DNA of 64,000 nt, taken from the NCBI RefSeq assembly GCF_001562115.1, contig NZ_CP013926.1:1674001-1738000 (forward strand), written 5' to 3'. This document shows, piece by piece, positions 9,579-19,619 of the stretch (its first letter is position 1; each line of letters opens with the position of its first letter). This DNA comes from Alteromonas stellipolaris. Its GTDB lineage: Bacteria; Pseudomonadota; Gammaproteobacteria; Enterobacterales; Alteromonadaceae. The notes under the pieces are model-generated. The model worked only from the letters and a program-made list of their open reading frames with translations. It had not been told where the DNA came from and made no database searches. The translations under genes were made by a program, and so were the position numbers.

Positions 9579-10757
9579 TTATAGCATTTCAACAGCAAGT
9601 GCTACGCCTTCCCCACCACCAATACATAAAGAGGCGATGCCTTTTTTCGCTTTCTTTTGGTTAAGCGCGTGCAGCAAGGTAACCAGAATTCGCGCACCCG
9701 AGGCACCAATGGGGTGGCCAAGTGCACATGCGCCACCTTTCACATTCACTCTTCGCTCGTCTAATCCCAGTTTTTGAACAGCCAGCATTGTTACCATGGC
9801 AAAGGCTTCGTTAATTTCGAACAGGTCGACCTCGTCTTTAGACCAACCTGCTTTTGAGAGCACATTTTCCATCGCACCAACCGGTGCTACCGTGAAATTT
9901 TCTGGCTCTATAGAATGCGTAGCATGCGCCACCACTTTTGCAAGCGGCGTTAATCCCAGCGCTTGCGCTTTAGATTCGCTCATCACTAATAAAGCCGCTG
10001 CGCCATCTGATATAGAGCTAGAATTTGCTGCGGTTACCGTGCCATCCTTTTTAAACGCTGGGCGAAGTGATGGTATTTTTTCTGGCCGCGCAGACCCTGG
10101 GCCTTCATCAGTATCAACGACCACATCGCCTTTACGACCAGAAATAGTCACGTTTACGATTTCGTCTTTGAAACTGCCGCTGTTAATCGCTTCATTGGCT
10201 TTTGAAAGCGAGTTCAGAGCAAATTCATCCATTTGAGTACGCGTAATATTTTCAGCATCGGCAGTATCTTGGGCAAAACATCCCATCGCCTTTCCGTCGT
10301 AGGCATTTTCAAGGCCATCTAGCATCATATGGTCGAGTACTTGTCCGTGCCCCATGCGATAGCCTGTTCTTGCCTTTGGCAACATATAAGGCGCATTGCT
10401 CATGCTTTCGAACCCACCAGCGACAACCACTTCAGCACTACCCGCCTTAATTAGATCGTGAGCCAGCATTACCGCTTTCAAACCAGAACCACAAACTTTA
10501 TTAATGGTTGTTACGCCTGCGCTAAGAGGAAGACCTGCGCCTAACGATGCCTGACGAGCTGGAGCTTGACCTAAGCCAGCAGGCAGAACACACCCCATAA
10601 TAACTTCATCAACTTGGTTTACATCGAATGTGTCGCACACCGACTTAATGGCAGTGGCACCTAGTTCGGTGGCTGCTACCCCAGACAGACTACCATTGAA
10701 GCCTCCCATTGGTGTGCGCTTCGCTGCTACTATCACTACTGTTTCACTACTCATCAC
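9579..10757 (-). CDS. atoB: Acetyl-CoA C-acetyltransferase (thiolase)
   Basis: The 392-residue protein has normal length for a biosynthetic/degradative thiolase II. The acyl-accepting Cys89 lies in NKVCGSGLKAV. The His motif is seen in GGACALGHPIGASGARI, and the second catalytic Cys is in CIGGGEGVAL near the C-terminus. The enzyme interconverts two acetyl-CoA and acetoacetyl-CoA. It is divergent from liuR and the liu operon and shares their palindrome-rich control region. This suggests it finishes leucine breakdown once acetoacetate is activated. No CoA-transferase or acetoacetyl-CoA synthetase is present in the window. Confidence 0.93.
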   Translation of the reverse strand: MMSSETVVIVAAKRTPMGGFNGSLSGVAATELGATAIKSVCDTFDVNQVDEVIMGCVLPAGLGQAPARQASLGAGLPLSAGVTTINKVCGSGLKAVMLAHDLIKAGSAEVVVAGGFESMSNAPYMLPKARTGYRMGHGQVLDHMMLDGLENAYDGKAMGCFAQDTADAENITRTQMDEFALNSLSKANEAINSGSFKDEIVNVTISGRKGDVVVDTDEGPGSARPEKIPSLRPAFKKDGTVTAANSSSISDGAAALLVMSESKAQALGLTPLAKVVAHATHSIEPENFTVAPVGAMENVLSKAGWSKDEVDLFEINEAFAMVTMLAVQKLGLDERRVNVKGGACALGHPIGASGARILVTLLHALNQKKAKKGIASLCIGGGEGVALAVEML

Positions 10758-10825
10758 TTGAACTCCTAACCACTTGTAATTTATGGAATAATATTCAACT
10801 AACTTTACTTTCGTATAAAAATGTA

Positions 10826-10833
10826 GACACCCA
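10826..10833 (-). repeat. Single GACACCCA repeat unit in the liuR-atoB intergenic region
   Basis: GTAGACACCCATG occurs 69 bp upstream of the atoB start. It matches the core of the dispersed repeat clustered at 18.2-19.9, 24.1-24.4 and 37.0-37.6 kb. Confidence 0.55.
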
Positions 10834-10890
10834 TGTTTAGATAAGCGAACTATCTCACATATGAAAAATTGACGTTAGCAAAATGTTACT

Positions 10891-10927
10891 TTACCTTAAC
10901 GTAAAAGGTAATTAACGTTAACGTAAA
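10891..10927. promoter_or_regulatory. Putative LiuR operators upstream of liu operon and atoB
   Basis: Two adjacent palindromic sites are visible. The first is TTACCTT-n7-AAGGTAA (10891-10911), with perfect 7-bp arms. The second is TTAACGTTAACGTAAA (10912-10927), which contains the palindrome CGTTAACG and resembles the LiuR boxes known for leucine-degradation operons of gammaproteobacteria. They lie between divergent liuR and atoB, so one MerR-type regulator could control both directions. Binding is inferred from position and motif likeness. Confidence 0.65.
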
Positions 10928-11022
10928 CCTCAATATATTTAGTGTCAAGAAACCCCTTCCATTCAGGGAGAGTCTTTTTGTAAAGAGCATAAGACATAGA
11001 CATAAGACCAAAGGTACGTGTT

Positions 11023-11430
11023 ATGAATAACAACGAGAAAGAGTCGGTATTCGCTATAGGTGAACTGGCAAGAGAGTTCGATATAACTCACCGATCCATT
11101 CGCTTTTATGAAGAGCAAGGGCTGCTTAGCCCCAAGCGTACCGGGCAAAACCGTGTGTATGACAACAAAGATAGAGTGAGATTAATGCTCATTCTTAGAG
11201 GGAAGCGATTGGGGTTTTCCCTAGCAGAAGTTAAAACCTTATTTGAGATGTACGACACCAACGCCAATTCCGCCGTTCAGCTAGGCACTATGTTAGAAAT
11301 GACCGCACAAAAACGGGCTGTACTTCATCAGCAACTTGAAGATATTCAAAGCCTGATGCAAGAACTCGATGAAGTAGAAGCACGATGCCGTGAAGAGCTA
11401 GCGGAATTAGAACAAGGAAAAATTGCATGA
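11023..11430 (+). CDS. liuR: MerR-family regulator of leucine degradation
   Basis: The 135-residue protein has an N-terminal MerR winged helix (about 11-80: [27 protein letters not shown] in overlapping segments) and a C-terminal dimerisation coiled coil. It lacks the metal-binding cysteines of CueR/ZntR types. It is the first gene of the liu operon and its stop overlaps the liuA start by 4 bp. LiuR proteins control isovalerate and leucine catabolism and recognise AT-rich palindromes of the sort seen just upstream. Autoregulation is likely. Confidence 0.9.
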   Translation: MNNNEKESVFAIGELAREFDITHRSIRFYEEQGLLSPKRTGQNRVYDNKDRVRLMLILRGKRLGFSLAEVKTLFEMYDTNANSAVQLGTMLEMTAQKRAVLHQQLEDIQSLMQELDEVEARCREELAELEQGKIA

Positions 11431-12596
11431 ATACCTCTTACCCTACACTGAACTTTGATCTTGGCGAAGATATTGATTTATTGCGCGACCAAGTCTTTCA
11501 ATTTGCACAAAATGAAATTGCACCCTTAGCGGAAGAAGCCGACGCTAATAATCAATTCCCCAATGCATTATGGCCCAAGCTGGGTGAAATGGGTTTATTG
11601 GGTGTTACGGTATCAGAGCAATATGGCGGCGCCGATATGGGTTATTTAGCCCATACCATAGCAATGGAAGAAGTGAGCCGAGCATCCGCGGGAATTGGCC
11701 TGAGCTATGGTGCTCATTCTAATTTATGTGTAAACCAGATTTTTAGAAACGGAAACGACGAACAGCGAGAGAAATACCTGCCCAAGTTAGTGTCTGGTGA
11801 GCACATTGGTGCGTTAGCCATGAGTGAGCCAAATGCGGGTTCAGATGTAGTGAGTATGAAATTACGTGCTGAAAAGCGCGGTGATAAATACATCTTAAAC
11901 GGCAACAAAATGTGGATCACCAATGGTCCAGATGCCCATACCTTTGTCATTTACGCAAAAACAGACCCACAGGCTGGGCCTAAGGGCATTACGGCATTTA
12001 TTGTGGAACGTGATTTTCCTGGCTTTACCCGCGCACAAAAACTCGACAAATTAGGCATGCGTTCTTCAAACACCTGTGAACTTGTTTTTCAAGACTGTGA
12101 AGTACCTGCTACAAATATTCTAGGTAAGGAAGGCGAAGGCGTACGGGTATTAATGAGTGGGCTAGATTACGAGCGCTTAGTATTGTCAGGCGGCCCTTTG
12201 GGCATTATGCAGGCCTGCATGGACGTGGTTGTACCCTATATTCATGACCGAGAACAATTCGGCCAATCTATTGGTCAATTTCAACTTGTTCAGGGCAAAG
12301 TTGCTGATATGTATACGCAAATGAACGCCGCCAGAGCGTATGTGTATACCGTTGCAAAATCTTGTGACCGCGGTGATACCACCCGAAAAGACGCTGCAGG
12401 TGCCATTTTATATTCTGCAGAATTAGCCACCAAGATGGCCTTAGACGCTATTCAGCTTTTAGGTGGCAACGGTTATATCAACGAGTATTCCACCGGCAGA
12501 TTATTAAGAGATGCCAAATTATATGAAATTGGTGCGGGTACCTCAGAAATTCGCAGAATGCTTATTGGCCGCGAGCTGTTTAACGAATCAAAATAA
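11427..12596 (+). CDS. liuA: Isovaleryl-CoA dehydrogenase
   Basis: The 389-residue flavoprotein of the acyl-CoA dehydrogenase family oxidises isovaleryl-CoA to 3-methylcrotonyl-CoA and passes electrons to ETF. Family signatures are visible: [38 protein letters not shown] and the C-terminal [20 protein letters not shown]. The glutamate in [17 protein letters not shown] matches the catalytic base position specific to isovaleryl-CoA dehydrogenases. The start overlaps the liuR stop (ATGA), indicating translational coupling. Confidence 0.95.
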   Translation: MNTSYPTLNFDLGEDIDLLRDQVFQFAQNEIAPLAEEADANNQFPNALWPKLGEMGLLGVTVSEQYGGADMGYLAHTIAMEEVSRASAGIGLSYGAHSNLCVNQIFRNGNDEQREKYLPKLVSGEHIGALAMSEPNAGSDVVSMKLRAEKRGDKYILNGNKMWITNGPDAHTFVIYAKTDPQAGPKGITAFIVERDFPGFTRAQKLDKLGMRSSNTCELVFQDCEVPATNILGKEGEGVRVLMSGLDYERLVLSGGPLGIMQACMDVVVPYIHDREQFGQSIGQFQLVQGKVADMYTQMNAARAYVYTVAKSCDRGDTTRKDAAGAILYSAELATKMALDAIQLLGGNGYINEYSTGRLLRDAKLYEIGAGTSEIRRMLIGRELFNESK

Positions 12597-12671
12597 ACAC
12601 GCGCTCACATTTAACGACAGACTGCGCAGTCTTAGTCATTTTTAAGCTGCGCTGAACAATCAGGAGGGGGT

Positions 12672-14279
12672 ATGCCCGTTCTACGTTCAAAGATAAATAC
12701 TAAATCAGACACCTTTGTTGCCAACGCGCAGCATATGCAAGCACAAGTAAACGACTTGGTTGCAAAAATAGAACAAGTTTCAATGGGTGGCGGTGCACAA
12801 GCTGCCCAGCGCCATCAAGCGCGTGGAAAATTACTTCCCCGAGATCGCATTAACGCCTTAATTGACGACAACACACCCTTTTTAGAAATAGGCCAATTGG
12901 CGGCGTGGGAAGTGTACGATGATTATGTACCTTGCGCAGGTGTAGTAGCCGGTATTGGTTGCGTGTCGGGCATTGAATGCATGATAGTGGCTAATGATGC
13001 CACGGTAAAAGGCGGCAGTTACTACCCGCTTACCGTGAAAAAACATTTACGGGCACAAACTATTGCAGAAGAAAACAACCTTCCCTGTATTTACTTGGTA
13101 GATTCAGGTGGTGCCAACCTACCCTATCAAGATGAAGTGTTTCCTGACAAAGAACACTTTGGCCGCATTTTCTTTAACCAAGCCAATATGTCGGCAAAGA
13201 ATATTCCGCAAATTGCGGTGGTGATGGGGTCATGCACAGCTGGCGGTGCATACGTACCCGCCATGGCGGACGAAAGCATCATTGTGAAAGAACAAGCCAC
13301 CATCTTTTTAGGTGGACCGCCCCTAGTGAAGGCCGCGACTGGTGAAGTGGTAAGCGCCGAAGAGCTTGGCGGTGGTGATGTGCATACCCGTATTTCAGGG
13401 GTAGCAGACCAATTAGCTAATAACGATCATCACGCGCTATCTCTTGCTAGAAATGCGATATCTAGGCTTAACCGTACTAAAAATGTCGCGTTAGATGTGG
13501 CAGAGCCAAAGCCTCCACGTTTCGATGCCAAAGAGATTTACGGTATTGTGCCTGCCGATTCAAAGCAGACTTACGACGTAAGAGAAATTATCGCTCGGGT
13601 AGTCGATGATTCAGACTTTGATGAGTTCAAGCCTTTATATGGCACTACATTAGTATGTGGTTTTGCGCGCATCTTCGGCTATCCAGTAGGCATCATCGGC
13701 AATAATGGCATTTTATTCGGCGAAAGCGCGCTTAAAGGTGCACACTTTGTTGAATTGTGTGCAATGCGTAAGATACCCCTTGTATTTTTACAAAATATCA
13801 CCGGTTTTATGGTGGGAAAACAGTACGAACATGGCGGGATAGCTAAACACGGAGCCAAAATGGTGACCGCCGTTGCGTGTGCCCAAGTACCAAAAATTAC
13901 CATTTTAATTGGCGGTAGTTTTGGTGCAGGAAACTACGGCATGTGTGGCCGTGGGTACGACCCCAGGTTCTTATTCATGTGGCCTAATGCCCGCATATCA
14001 GTAATGGGCGGCGAGCAAGCCGCTGGGGTATTGGCGCAAGTAAAACGCGATCAAAAAGAACGTGCCGGCGAAACCTGGACCGATGAACAAGAACACGCCA
14101 TCAAACAACCGGTTATCGATACCTACGAGAAACAAGGACATCCATATTATGCCTCGGCCAGATTATGGGACGACGGCGTGATTGACCCTGCTGACACCCG
14201 CACGGTGTTAGGTCTATCGTTATCTGCGGCATTAAATCAACCTATACCAGACACCCGCTTCGGTGTCTTTCGTATGTAG
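12672..14279 (+). CDS. liuB: Methylcrotonyl-CoA carboxylase, carboxyltransferase subunit
   Basis: The 535-residue beta subunit carries the tandem carboxyltransferase (crotonase-like) domains that move CO2 from biotin to 3-methylcrotonyl-CoA. Recognisable segments are [16 protein letters not shown] at the N-terminal side, [19 protein letters not shown], and the glycine-rich [16 protein letters not shown] and [20 protein letters not shown] strong GGAGGGGG ribosome-binding site lies just before the ATG. The length and the pairing with liuD two genes downstream fit the heteromeric enzyme. Confidence 0.95.
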   Translation: MPVLRSKINTKSDTFVANAQHMQAQVNDLVAKIEQVSMGGGAQAAQRHQARGKLLPRDRINALIDDNTPFLEIGQLAAWEVYDDYVPCAGVVAGIGCVSGIECMIVANDATVKGGSYYPLTVKKHLRAQTIAEENNLPCIYLVDSGGANLPYQDEVFPDKEHFGRIFFNQANMSAKNIPQIAVVMGSCTAGGAYVPAMADESIIVKEQATIFLGGPPLVKAATGEVVSAEELGGGDVHTRISGVADQLANNDHHALSLARNAISRLNRTKNVALDVAEPKPPRFDAKEIYGIVPADSKQTYDVREIIARVVDDSDFDEFKPLYGTTLVCGFARIFGYPVGIIGNNGILFGESALKGAHFVELCAMRKIPLVFLQNITGFMVGKQYEHGGIAKHGAKMVTAVACAQVPKITILIGGSFGAGNYGMCGRGYDPRFLFMWPNARISVMGGEQAAGVLAQVKRDQKERAGETWTDEQEHAIKQPVIDTYEKQGHPYYASARLWDDGVIDPADTRTVLGLSLSAALNQPIPDTRFGVFRM

Positions 14280-14295
14280 TTTGAGGGATATTATT

Positions 14296-15090
14296 ATGGA
14301 ACAAGCAGTTACTTATCACGTAGACGAAAGAAATGTTGTCCTTATTACGCTAAACCGTGCTGACAAACACAATGCATTTAACGATGACATGATTGCCACC
14401 TTAACCGAGCTATTTACGCGTGCTGGTAACGACAGTAGTGTTCGCGCCGTTGTTTTACAAGGTGAAGGCAAGAGCTTTAGTGCAGGTGCCGATCTAGAGT
14501 GGATGAAGCGCATGGCTGGATACGATGAAGCCAAAAATCACGCCGACGCTATGGCGCTGGCTACCATGCTGCACACCTTGTACACCTTACCAAAGCCTAC
14601 GATTGCTCGCGTGCAAGGGGCAGCTTTTGGCGGCGCGGTAGGCCTTATCGCCTGCTGCGACATTGCCATTGGTAGCAAATTAAGTAAGTTTTGTTTAAGC
14701 GAAGTAAAGATAGGCCTTATTCCCGCTACTATCAGCCCTTACGTAATAGAAGCCATGGGCGCACGTGTGTGTAGACGCTATTTTCAAACTGCAGAAGTCT
14801 TTTCAGCACGGCGAGCACGGAGGCTAGGACTGCTTAGCGAATCGGTAACCGAAGATGAACTTGATAGCACAATAGACGACATTATCACCCAAATTTTGAA
14901 AAATGGACCGATAGCGGTATCGCATGCAAAAGCGTTAGTGCAAGAGGTTGCCGGTGCGCCTATTAATGCTGAATTGCTTGATGATACAAGCAAACAAATT
15001 GCCAAAATAAGAACCTCGAAAGAAGGACAAGAAGGCTTGGGGGCTTTTATTGAAAAACGTACCCCAGCGTGGCAGGAGAAACTAGCATGA
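14296..15090 (+). CDS. liuC: Methylglutaconyl-CoA hydratase (enoyl-CoA hydratase family)
   Basis: This 264-residue crotonase-fold protein starts at the ATG at 14296, preceded by GAGGGATATT. An upstream in-frame ATG at 14263 lies inside liuB and has no such site. The oxyanion-hole segments GKSFSAGADLEWMKRM and GAAFGGAVGLIACCDIAIGS are present. In the operon it should hydrate 3-methylglutaconyl-CoA to HMG-CoA. Substrate choice comes from operon context, since general enoyl-CoA hydratases look alike. Its stop overlaps the liuD start by 4 bp. Confidence 0.92.
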   Translation: MEQAVTYHVDERNVVLITLNRADKHNAFNDDMIATLTELFTRAGNDSSVRAVVLQGEGKSFSAGADLEWMKRMAGYDEAKNHADAMALATMLHTLYTLPKPTIARVQGAAFGGAVGLIACCDIAIGSKLSKFCLSEVKIGLIPATISPYVIEAMGARVCRRYFQTAEVFSARRARRLGLLSESVTEDELDSTIDDIITQILKNGPIAVSHAKALVQEVAGAPINAELLDDTSKQIAKIRTSKEGQEGLGAFIEKRTPAWQEKLA

Positions 15091-17180
15091 TTAAAAAGTT
15101 ACTGATTGCCAATCGCGGCGAAATTGCATGCCGAGTGATGCGTACAGCTAAAGCCATGGGTATACAAACGGTGGCGGTTTATTCAGACGCCGACGCAAAA
15201 GCCTTGCATGTTTTACAAGCCGATGAAGCGGTTTATTTAGGCCCTGCTCCCTCTAAAGATAGCTATTTGCGCGGTACTGCAATTATTGAATATGCCAAGA
15301 AGCTTGGTGTAGATGCCATTCATCCGGGCTATGGCTTTTTATCTGAAAATGCCGAATTTGCTAAAGCGTGTGCCACGCACGATATTATATTCGTGGGCCC
15401 ACCGGCGTCTGCCATAGAAGCTATGGGGTCTAAATCGGCAGCAAAGAAAATTATGGAAAGTGCAGGCGTGCCTTTGGTGCCAGGTTATCACGGCGATGAC
15501 CAAGACGAAGCGACCTTGAAGCAAGCTAGCGATGCCATGGGCTACCCAGTGTTGCTTAAAGCTGCTGCCGGCGGCGGTGGTAAAGGTATGCGCCAAGTGT
15601 GGAAAGAAAGTGAGTTTTCGGCCGCGTTAAGTGCAGCTAAAAGAGAGTCGATGGCCAGCTTTGGCGACGAGCATATGCTGGTTGAAAAGTACCTCACTCG
15701 CCCTCGCCATGTTGAGATACAAGTTTTCTGTGACACCCATGGTAATGGTGTTTACCTGTTTGAACGTGATTGTTCAGTGCAGCGCCGTCACCAAAAGGTA
15801 ATAGAAGAAGCACCAGCGCCTAATTTTCCTGCCAATATTCGCCAGCAAATGGGCGAAGCCGCCCTTCAAGCAGCCAAAGCGATTAATTATGTAGGTGCGG
15901 GAACCGTTGAGTTCTTGTATGACGAAGACGGCTCGTTCTATTTCATGGAAATGAATACTCGCTTGCAAGTTGAGCACCCTGTAACAGAAATGATTACCGG
16001 TGAAGATTTGGTTCGTTGGCAGCTTGATGTAGCAGAAGGTAAAGCGCTACCTAAGTCTCAGTCAGAATTAACATTAACGGGACACGCATTCGAAGCACGC
16101 ATTTACGCCGAAGATCCTAACAACGATTTTCTGCCCGCCAGCGGTACGCTCTCGCTTATCAAGACACCCACGCTATCAACCTCGACTTCCTATCAAAATA
16201 GCCAGTCGCTTAACGAGACACCCACGTTATCTAGCCAAAGTTCAGTGAGTAAAGTACGGATTGATACCGGCGTGCAGCAAGGTGACGACATCAGTGTTTA
16301 TTACGACCCAATGATATCTAAGCTTGTCGTTTGGGGTGAAAACAGAGATGCGGCTTTAAAACAGTTAGTTAGTGCGCTTAAGCAGTATCACATTGACGGA
16401 GTAACCACGAATATAGATTTTCTTATCGACGTGGCTTCAAGTGCGCCTTTCAGTAACGCTGAACTAACCACAACTTTCATTGATAAACACGCTGACACTT
16501 TGTTCAACAACCAGAGCCAATCCGTAGATGCCGAGCTTCCTGCCATTGCACTTTTGTCTGTACTTTCACGCAATCAAGGTACAGCGAAGATTGGTTCACT
16601 ACCCTCCCCCTGGGGAACTATAGGCTCATGGCGCCCCAACATGGGATATCAAGAATCCCTGTCCGTTATGGTGAATGATGAAGTTCACTCACTCACAATA
16701 AGACATATAGCCGAGTCAGATAATACTCTGAATCAAAAGGCCATTTCTCTTAAGGTGAGAAAAGATAGCGAAAGCATTGAGGTAACGGGTCATATTGTTG
16801 GTGATAAGTTAATTGCTTCTGTAGAGGGTGTAAGGCGTACATATCATTTTTCGAACAATGAAGGGCAATTTGGCTTGTTTGGTCAAGATTCGCCCTGTCA
16901 CTTCAAGGTCTTAGCGCCTGATATGGGAGATGATGATGACAACCATAATGGTGCAAGCTTAGATGCACCAATGAATGGTACCGTAGTGGCTCATTTGGTT
17001 GAGATTGGTGATAGCGTTAAAAAAGATGCCCCCTTACTTATTATGGAAGCCATGAAAATGGAGCATAGTATTACTGCCCCTTGCGACGGTGTGGTGCGTG
17101 GCTACTTTTATCAACCTGGTGAGTTGGTCGATGGCGGCTCAGTGCTGATTGATTTCGATTCTGACTCAAAAGGTGAATGA
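15087..17180 (+). CDS. liuD: Methylcrotonyl-CoA carboxylase, biotin-carrying alpha subunit
   Basis: The 697-residue protein combines a biotin carboxylase (about 1-450; ATP-grasp loop [32 protein letters not shown]) with a C-terminal biotinyl domain whose lysine lies in MEAMKMEHS. It is ATP-dependent and pairs with LiuB. The start at 15087 overlaps the liuC stop and has GGAGAAACT before it. An oddity: between [12 protein letters not shown] and [11 protein letters not shown] there is a Ser/Thr/Asn-rich stretch of about 25 extra residues encoding two KTPT/ETPT motifs. It is made by two in-frame copies of the dispersed GACACCCA repeat (16163 and 16217). Confidence 0.95.
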   Translation: MIKKLLIANRGEIACRVMRTAKAMGIQTVAVYSDADAKALHVLQADEAVYLGPAPSKDSYLRGTAIIEYAKKLGVDAIHPGYGFLSENAEFAKACATHDIIFVGPPASAIEAMGSKSAAKKIMESAGVPLVPGYHGDDQDEATLKQASDAMGYPVLLKAAAGGGGKGMRQVWKESEFSAALSAAKRESMASFGDEHMLVEKYLTRPRHVEIQVFCDTHGNGVYLFERDCSVQRRHQKVIEEAPAPNFPANIRQQMGEAALQAAKAINYVGAGTVEFLYDEDGSFYFMEMNTRLQVEHPVTEMITGEDLVRWQLDVAEGKALPKSQSELTLTGHAFEARIYAEDPNNDFLPASGTLSLIKTPTLSTSTSYQNSQSLNETPTLSSQSSVSKVRIDTGVQQGDDISVYYDPMISKLVVWGENRDAALKQLVSALKQYHIDGVTTNIDFLIDVASSAPFSNAELTTTFIDKHADTLFNNQSQSVDAELPAIALLSVLSRNQGTAKIGSLPSPWGTIGSWRPNMGYQESLSVMVNDEVHSLTIRHIAESDNTLNQKAISLKVRKDSESIEVTGHIVGDKLIASVEGVRRTYHFSNNEGQFGLFGQDSPCHFKVLAPDMGDDDDNHNGASLDAPMNGTVVAHLVEIGDSVKKDAPLLIMEAMKMEHSITAPCDGVVRGYFYQPGELVDGGSVLIDFDSDSKGE
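16163..16225 (-). repeat. Two GACACCCAC repeat units inside liuD
   Basis: GACACCCAC occurs at 16163-16171 and 16217-16225, exactly 54 bp (18 codons) apart. It is read as ACA CCC ACG (Thr-Pro-Thr) both times. It matches the core of the intergenic repeat family in the minus orientation and lies in a low-complexity insertion of the biotin carboxylase region. Confidence 0.6.
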
Positions 17181-18139
17181 GCGTGGAAAAGTCTATGAAG
17201 ACACCCATCGTAAATTCGGTCACTAACCCTACTACTCACTTTCCTTCGAAAGTGAGTATCGTGGAAGTTGGTGCCCGTGATGGGCTGCAAAATGAAAAGG
17301 CGATTCTTAGCGCTAAAGACAAAATACACCTCGTCAATTTACTTAATGCAAGTGGTTTGAAACGTATTGAAGCTGGCAGCTTTGTGTCTCCCAAGTGGGT
17401 TCCCCAAATGGCAGATTCTGACGAAGTATTCAAAGGAATTAGCCGGGTAAAAGAGGTTATCTATTCAGCCTTAACCCCAAACCTAAAAGGGTTTGAAGCT
17501 GCGTTGGCTGTTGGCGTCGATGAAGTTGCTATTTTTGGCGCTGCGTCTGAGTCTTTTTCCCAAAAGAATATAAACTGCTCAATCAGTGAAAGCTTGAAAA
17601 GATTCGAGCCTGTCATTGCAGCTGCAAACACGCATAAAATTCCAGTTAGAGGCTACGTGTCTTGTGTGATGGGCTGCCCTTATGAAGGAGAAATCCCCAG
17701 CGAGTCGGTGGCACTAGTTTCAAAGACGTTACATGATATGGGTTGCTACGAAATTTCACTTGGCGACACCATTGGAACCGGCACTGCGGCATCTACGGCT
17801 CGTTTACTCGAGCACGTTTGCCAGCATGTACCAGTTGCAGATTTAGCCGTTCATTTTCACGACACCTATGGCCAAGCACTAGTCAATATCTACACCGCAT
17901 TACTATATGGTATATCGAATATAGACAGCGCGGTTGCTGGGCTTGGGGGCTGCCCATATGCTAAAGGTGCCAGCGGAAACGTAGCGACGGAAGACGTACT
18001 GTATATGCTCAATGGACTTGGAATTGAAACTGACGTGAGTATGGAAAAGCTGCTTATAGCTACTGAATTTATCTCTTCTGTGTTGAACAGGAAACCAGTG
18101 TCTAAAGTAGCTAATGCATTGCTTGCCAAGAAAAATTAA
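17177..18139 (+). CDS. liuE: Hydroxymethylglutaryl-CoA lyase
   Basis: The 320-residue TIM-barrel lyase cleaves HMG-CoA to acetyl-CoA and acetoacetate. The N-terminal family motif [13 protein letters not shown] and the catalytic-cysteine loop [20 protein letters not shown] are intact. The start overlaps the liuD stop (ATGA). The first about 27 residues before [11 protein letters not shown] are longer than in typical relatives and include KTPIVNS, encoded by another copy of the GACACCCA repeat (17200-17207). A later start is therefore possible, but none has a better ribosome-binding site. Last gene of the operon. Confidence 0.95.
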   Translation: MSVEKSMKTPIVNSVTNPTTHFPSKVSIVEVGARDGLQNEKAILSAKDKIHLVNLLNASGLKRIEAGSFVSPKWVPQMADSDEVFKGISRVKEVIYSALTPNLKGFEAALAVGVDEVAIFGAASESFSQKNINCSISESLKRFEPVIAAANTHKIPVRGYVSCVMGCPYEGEIPSESVALVSKTLHDMGCYEISLGDTIGTGTAASTARLLEHVCQHVPVADLAVHFHDTYGQALVNIYTALLYGISNIDSAVAGLGGCPYAKGASGNVATEDVLYMLNGLGIETDVSMEKLLIATEFISSVLNRKPVSKVANALLAKKN

Positions 18140-18180
18140 TTTCAGATTCTCTAGGGCTAAGTGCTCACAACATGATAACT

Positions 18181-18310
18181 GATAACTAGACACCCATCAT
18201 TAGAATGAGAGTGTTTTATCAAGACACTCATTGATAACTAGACACCCATCGTTAGAATGAAGGGGTTCTATCAAGACACCCATAGTAAAAGTCCACTAAC
18301 CAAACACCCG
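18181..18310. repeat. Repeat cluster A (GACACCCA units) upstream of the RAYT-like gene
   Basis: Two tandem copies of a 52-bp block (18181-18232 and 18233-18284) each contain GATAACTAGACACCCATC and TATCAAGACACYCAT. Units lie at 18189, 18223 (one mismatch), 18241 and 18275, and a degenerate AACACCCG at 18303. All units are in the GACACCCA orientation. The cluster fills the gap between liuE and the transposase gene. Confidence 0.85.
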
Positions 18311-18415
18311 CAATAAAATAGAGAGTTAATTCGATTAATTCACGCCTAAAATACAGGTTCATTAATGGTTATTGATTGCTAGCATGGTTCAATATGAAAT
18401 TACTGGATATTAACC

Positions 18416-19396
18416 GTGCCGCAATCAAGACGCAGCCAAATTAGCCTTGCTGATACACCCTATTATCACTGCGTTTCACGCTGCGTCAGACAATGCTACC
18501 TATGCGGTGTTGATCAACTCTCAGGAAAAAGCTTCGAGCATCGAAGAGGCTGGGTCGAGCGTCGCTTACTAGAGTTAGCTTCGGTGTACTCTATTGATAT
18601 TTGTGCCTATGCGGTAATGAGTAATCACGTTCATGTGGTACTGCACGTTGATATAAAAAGTGCCAATTCTTGGAGCTTAGAACAAGTGCTAACCCAATGG
18701 CACCGTATCCATAAAGGTACCCTGCTTACCCAAAGGTATCTCAAGGGTGAGCGTCTCTCGGGTGCAGAAATAAAAGCAGTAACCGATACCGCTGAAGTTT
18801 ACCGCCGGCGCCTGTATGACATTAGTTGGTTTATGCGAAACCTCAATGAATTCATTGCTAGGGCAGCTAATACAGAGGACGAGTGCACAGGGCGATTTTG
18901 GGAAGGTAGATTTAAATCTCAAGCTTTATTGAATGAAAGCGCCCTACTTTCCTGTATGGCCTATGTAGACCTAAACCCCGTTAGAGCCAATATAGCGACA
19001 ACCCCCGAAAACTCTAGGTACACCAGTATTTACTCACGTTTACAGGCATTGAAAGGCAATTCGAAGATTTCTGCATTACTACCCTTTTCAGGGGAACGCA
19101 ATCAACGCAATATCAAAGAAATACCTATTAGACTGACTGATTACCTTGAACTCGTTGATACAACGGGAAGGATCATTCGTGATGACAAACCTGGATATAT
19201 TCACAGCAATTGCGCCCCAATATTATCTCGGTTGGGGATAAGTCAGGTTCACTGGCAGGCACTTACTTCCCACTTTGAAAAGCTGTTTAGTTATGCGGCA
19301 GGTTGTGAAATTACAATGAGGGGATTTAAGCAAAATACCAACAGGCAGCGCGCAAGGGGGATGAAAAACGCAAAATTACTTTCCTGCGCCTGTTAA
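18416..19396 (+). CDS. REP-associated-type tyrosine (Y1/HUH) transposase
   Basis: The 326-residue protein of the IS200/RAYT-like Y1 superfamily has the HUH metal site His71-x-His73 in SNHVHVVLHV, a GRFWEGRFKSQALL motif, and a likely nucleophile Tyr183 in MAYVDLNPVRAN. The start is a GTG (MPQSRRSQISLADTPYYHC). Such proteins nick and rejoin single-stranded DNA and are usually single-copy genes linked to short palindromic repeats. Here the gene lies between repeat cluster A and cluster B, and no terminal inverted repeats of a classical IS were found. No frameshift is visible, so it could be functional. Confidence 0.88.
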   Translation: MPQSRRSQISLADTPYYHCVSRCVRQCYLCGVDQLSGKSFEHRRGWVERRLLELASVYSIDICAYAVMSNHVHVVLHVDIKSANSWSLEQVLTQWHRIHKGTLLTQRYLKGERLSGAEIKAVTDTAEVYRRRLYDISWFMRNLNEFIARAANTEDECTGRFWEGRFKSQALLNESALLSCMAYVDLNPVRANIATTPENSRYTSIYSRLQALKGNSKISALLPFSGERNQRNIKEIPIRLTDYLELVDTTGRIIRDDKPGYIHSNCAPILSRLGISQVHWQALTSHFEKLFSYAAGCEITMRGFKQNTNRQRARGMKNAKLLSCAC

Positions 19397-19618
19397 TACC
19401 CACCTTCTATTCTGTGGTATAAATTAGGTGGCAAAAAAACCTTATTGAACTATCCGAATTTATCTTAAAAAGCTAATACCTAACCCTTTCTTAGCCATAA
19501 TGCTGCCGCTTTATAAGCCACTTTTCAGACCAGCTAAGTAGACTTGTCATATGCACATATATTTACTGAGCAAAGTACTTGGTGAATTTCTAATTCTGCG
19601 CGGCTAACAGAATTATAA
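19397..19618. other. Non-coding stretch between the RAYT-like gene and repeat cluster B
   Basis: This 222-bp AT-rich stretch starts with TACCCACCTT and AGGTGG arms (19397-19435), which may be a degenerate repeat pair immediately after the transposase stop. No gene is seen. Confidence 0.4.
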
Positions 19619-19619
19619 T

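Noticed and set aside
15732..15739. GACACCCA inside the biotin carboxylase part of liuD
   Set aside because: It encodes the DTHGN segment that is conserved in biotin carboxylases (DxHGNxxxLxERDCS region), so the match is explained by the protein.
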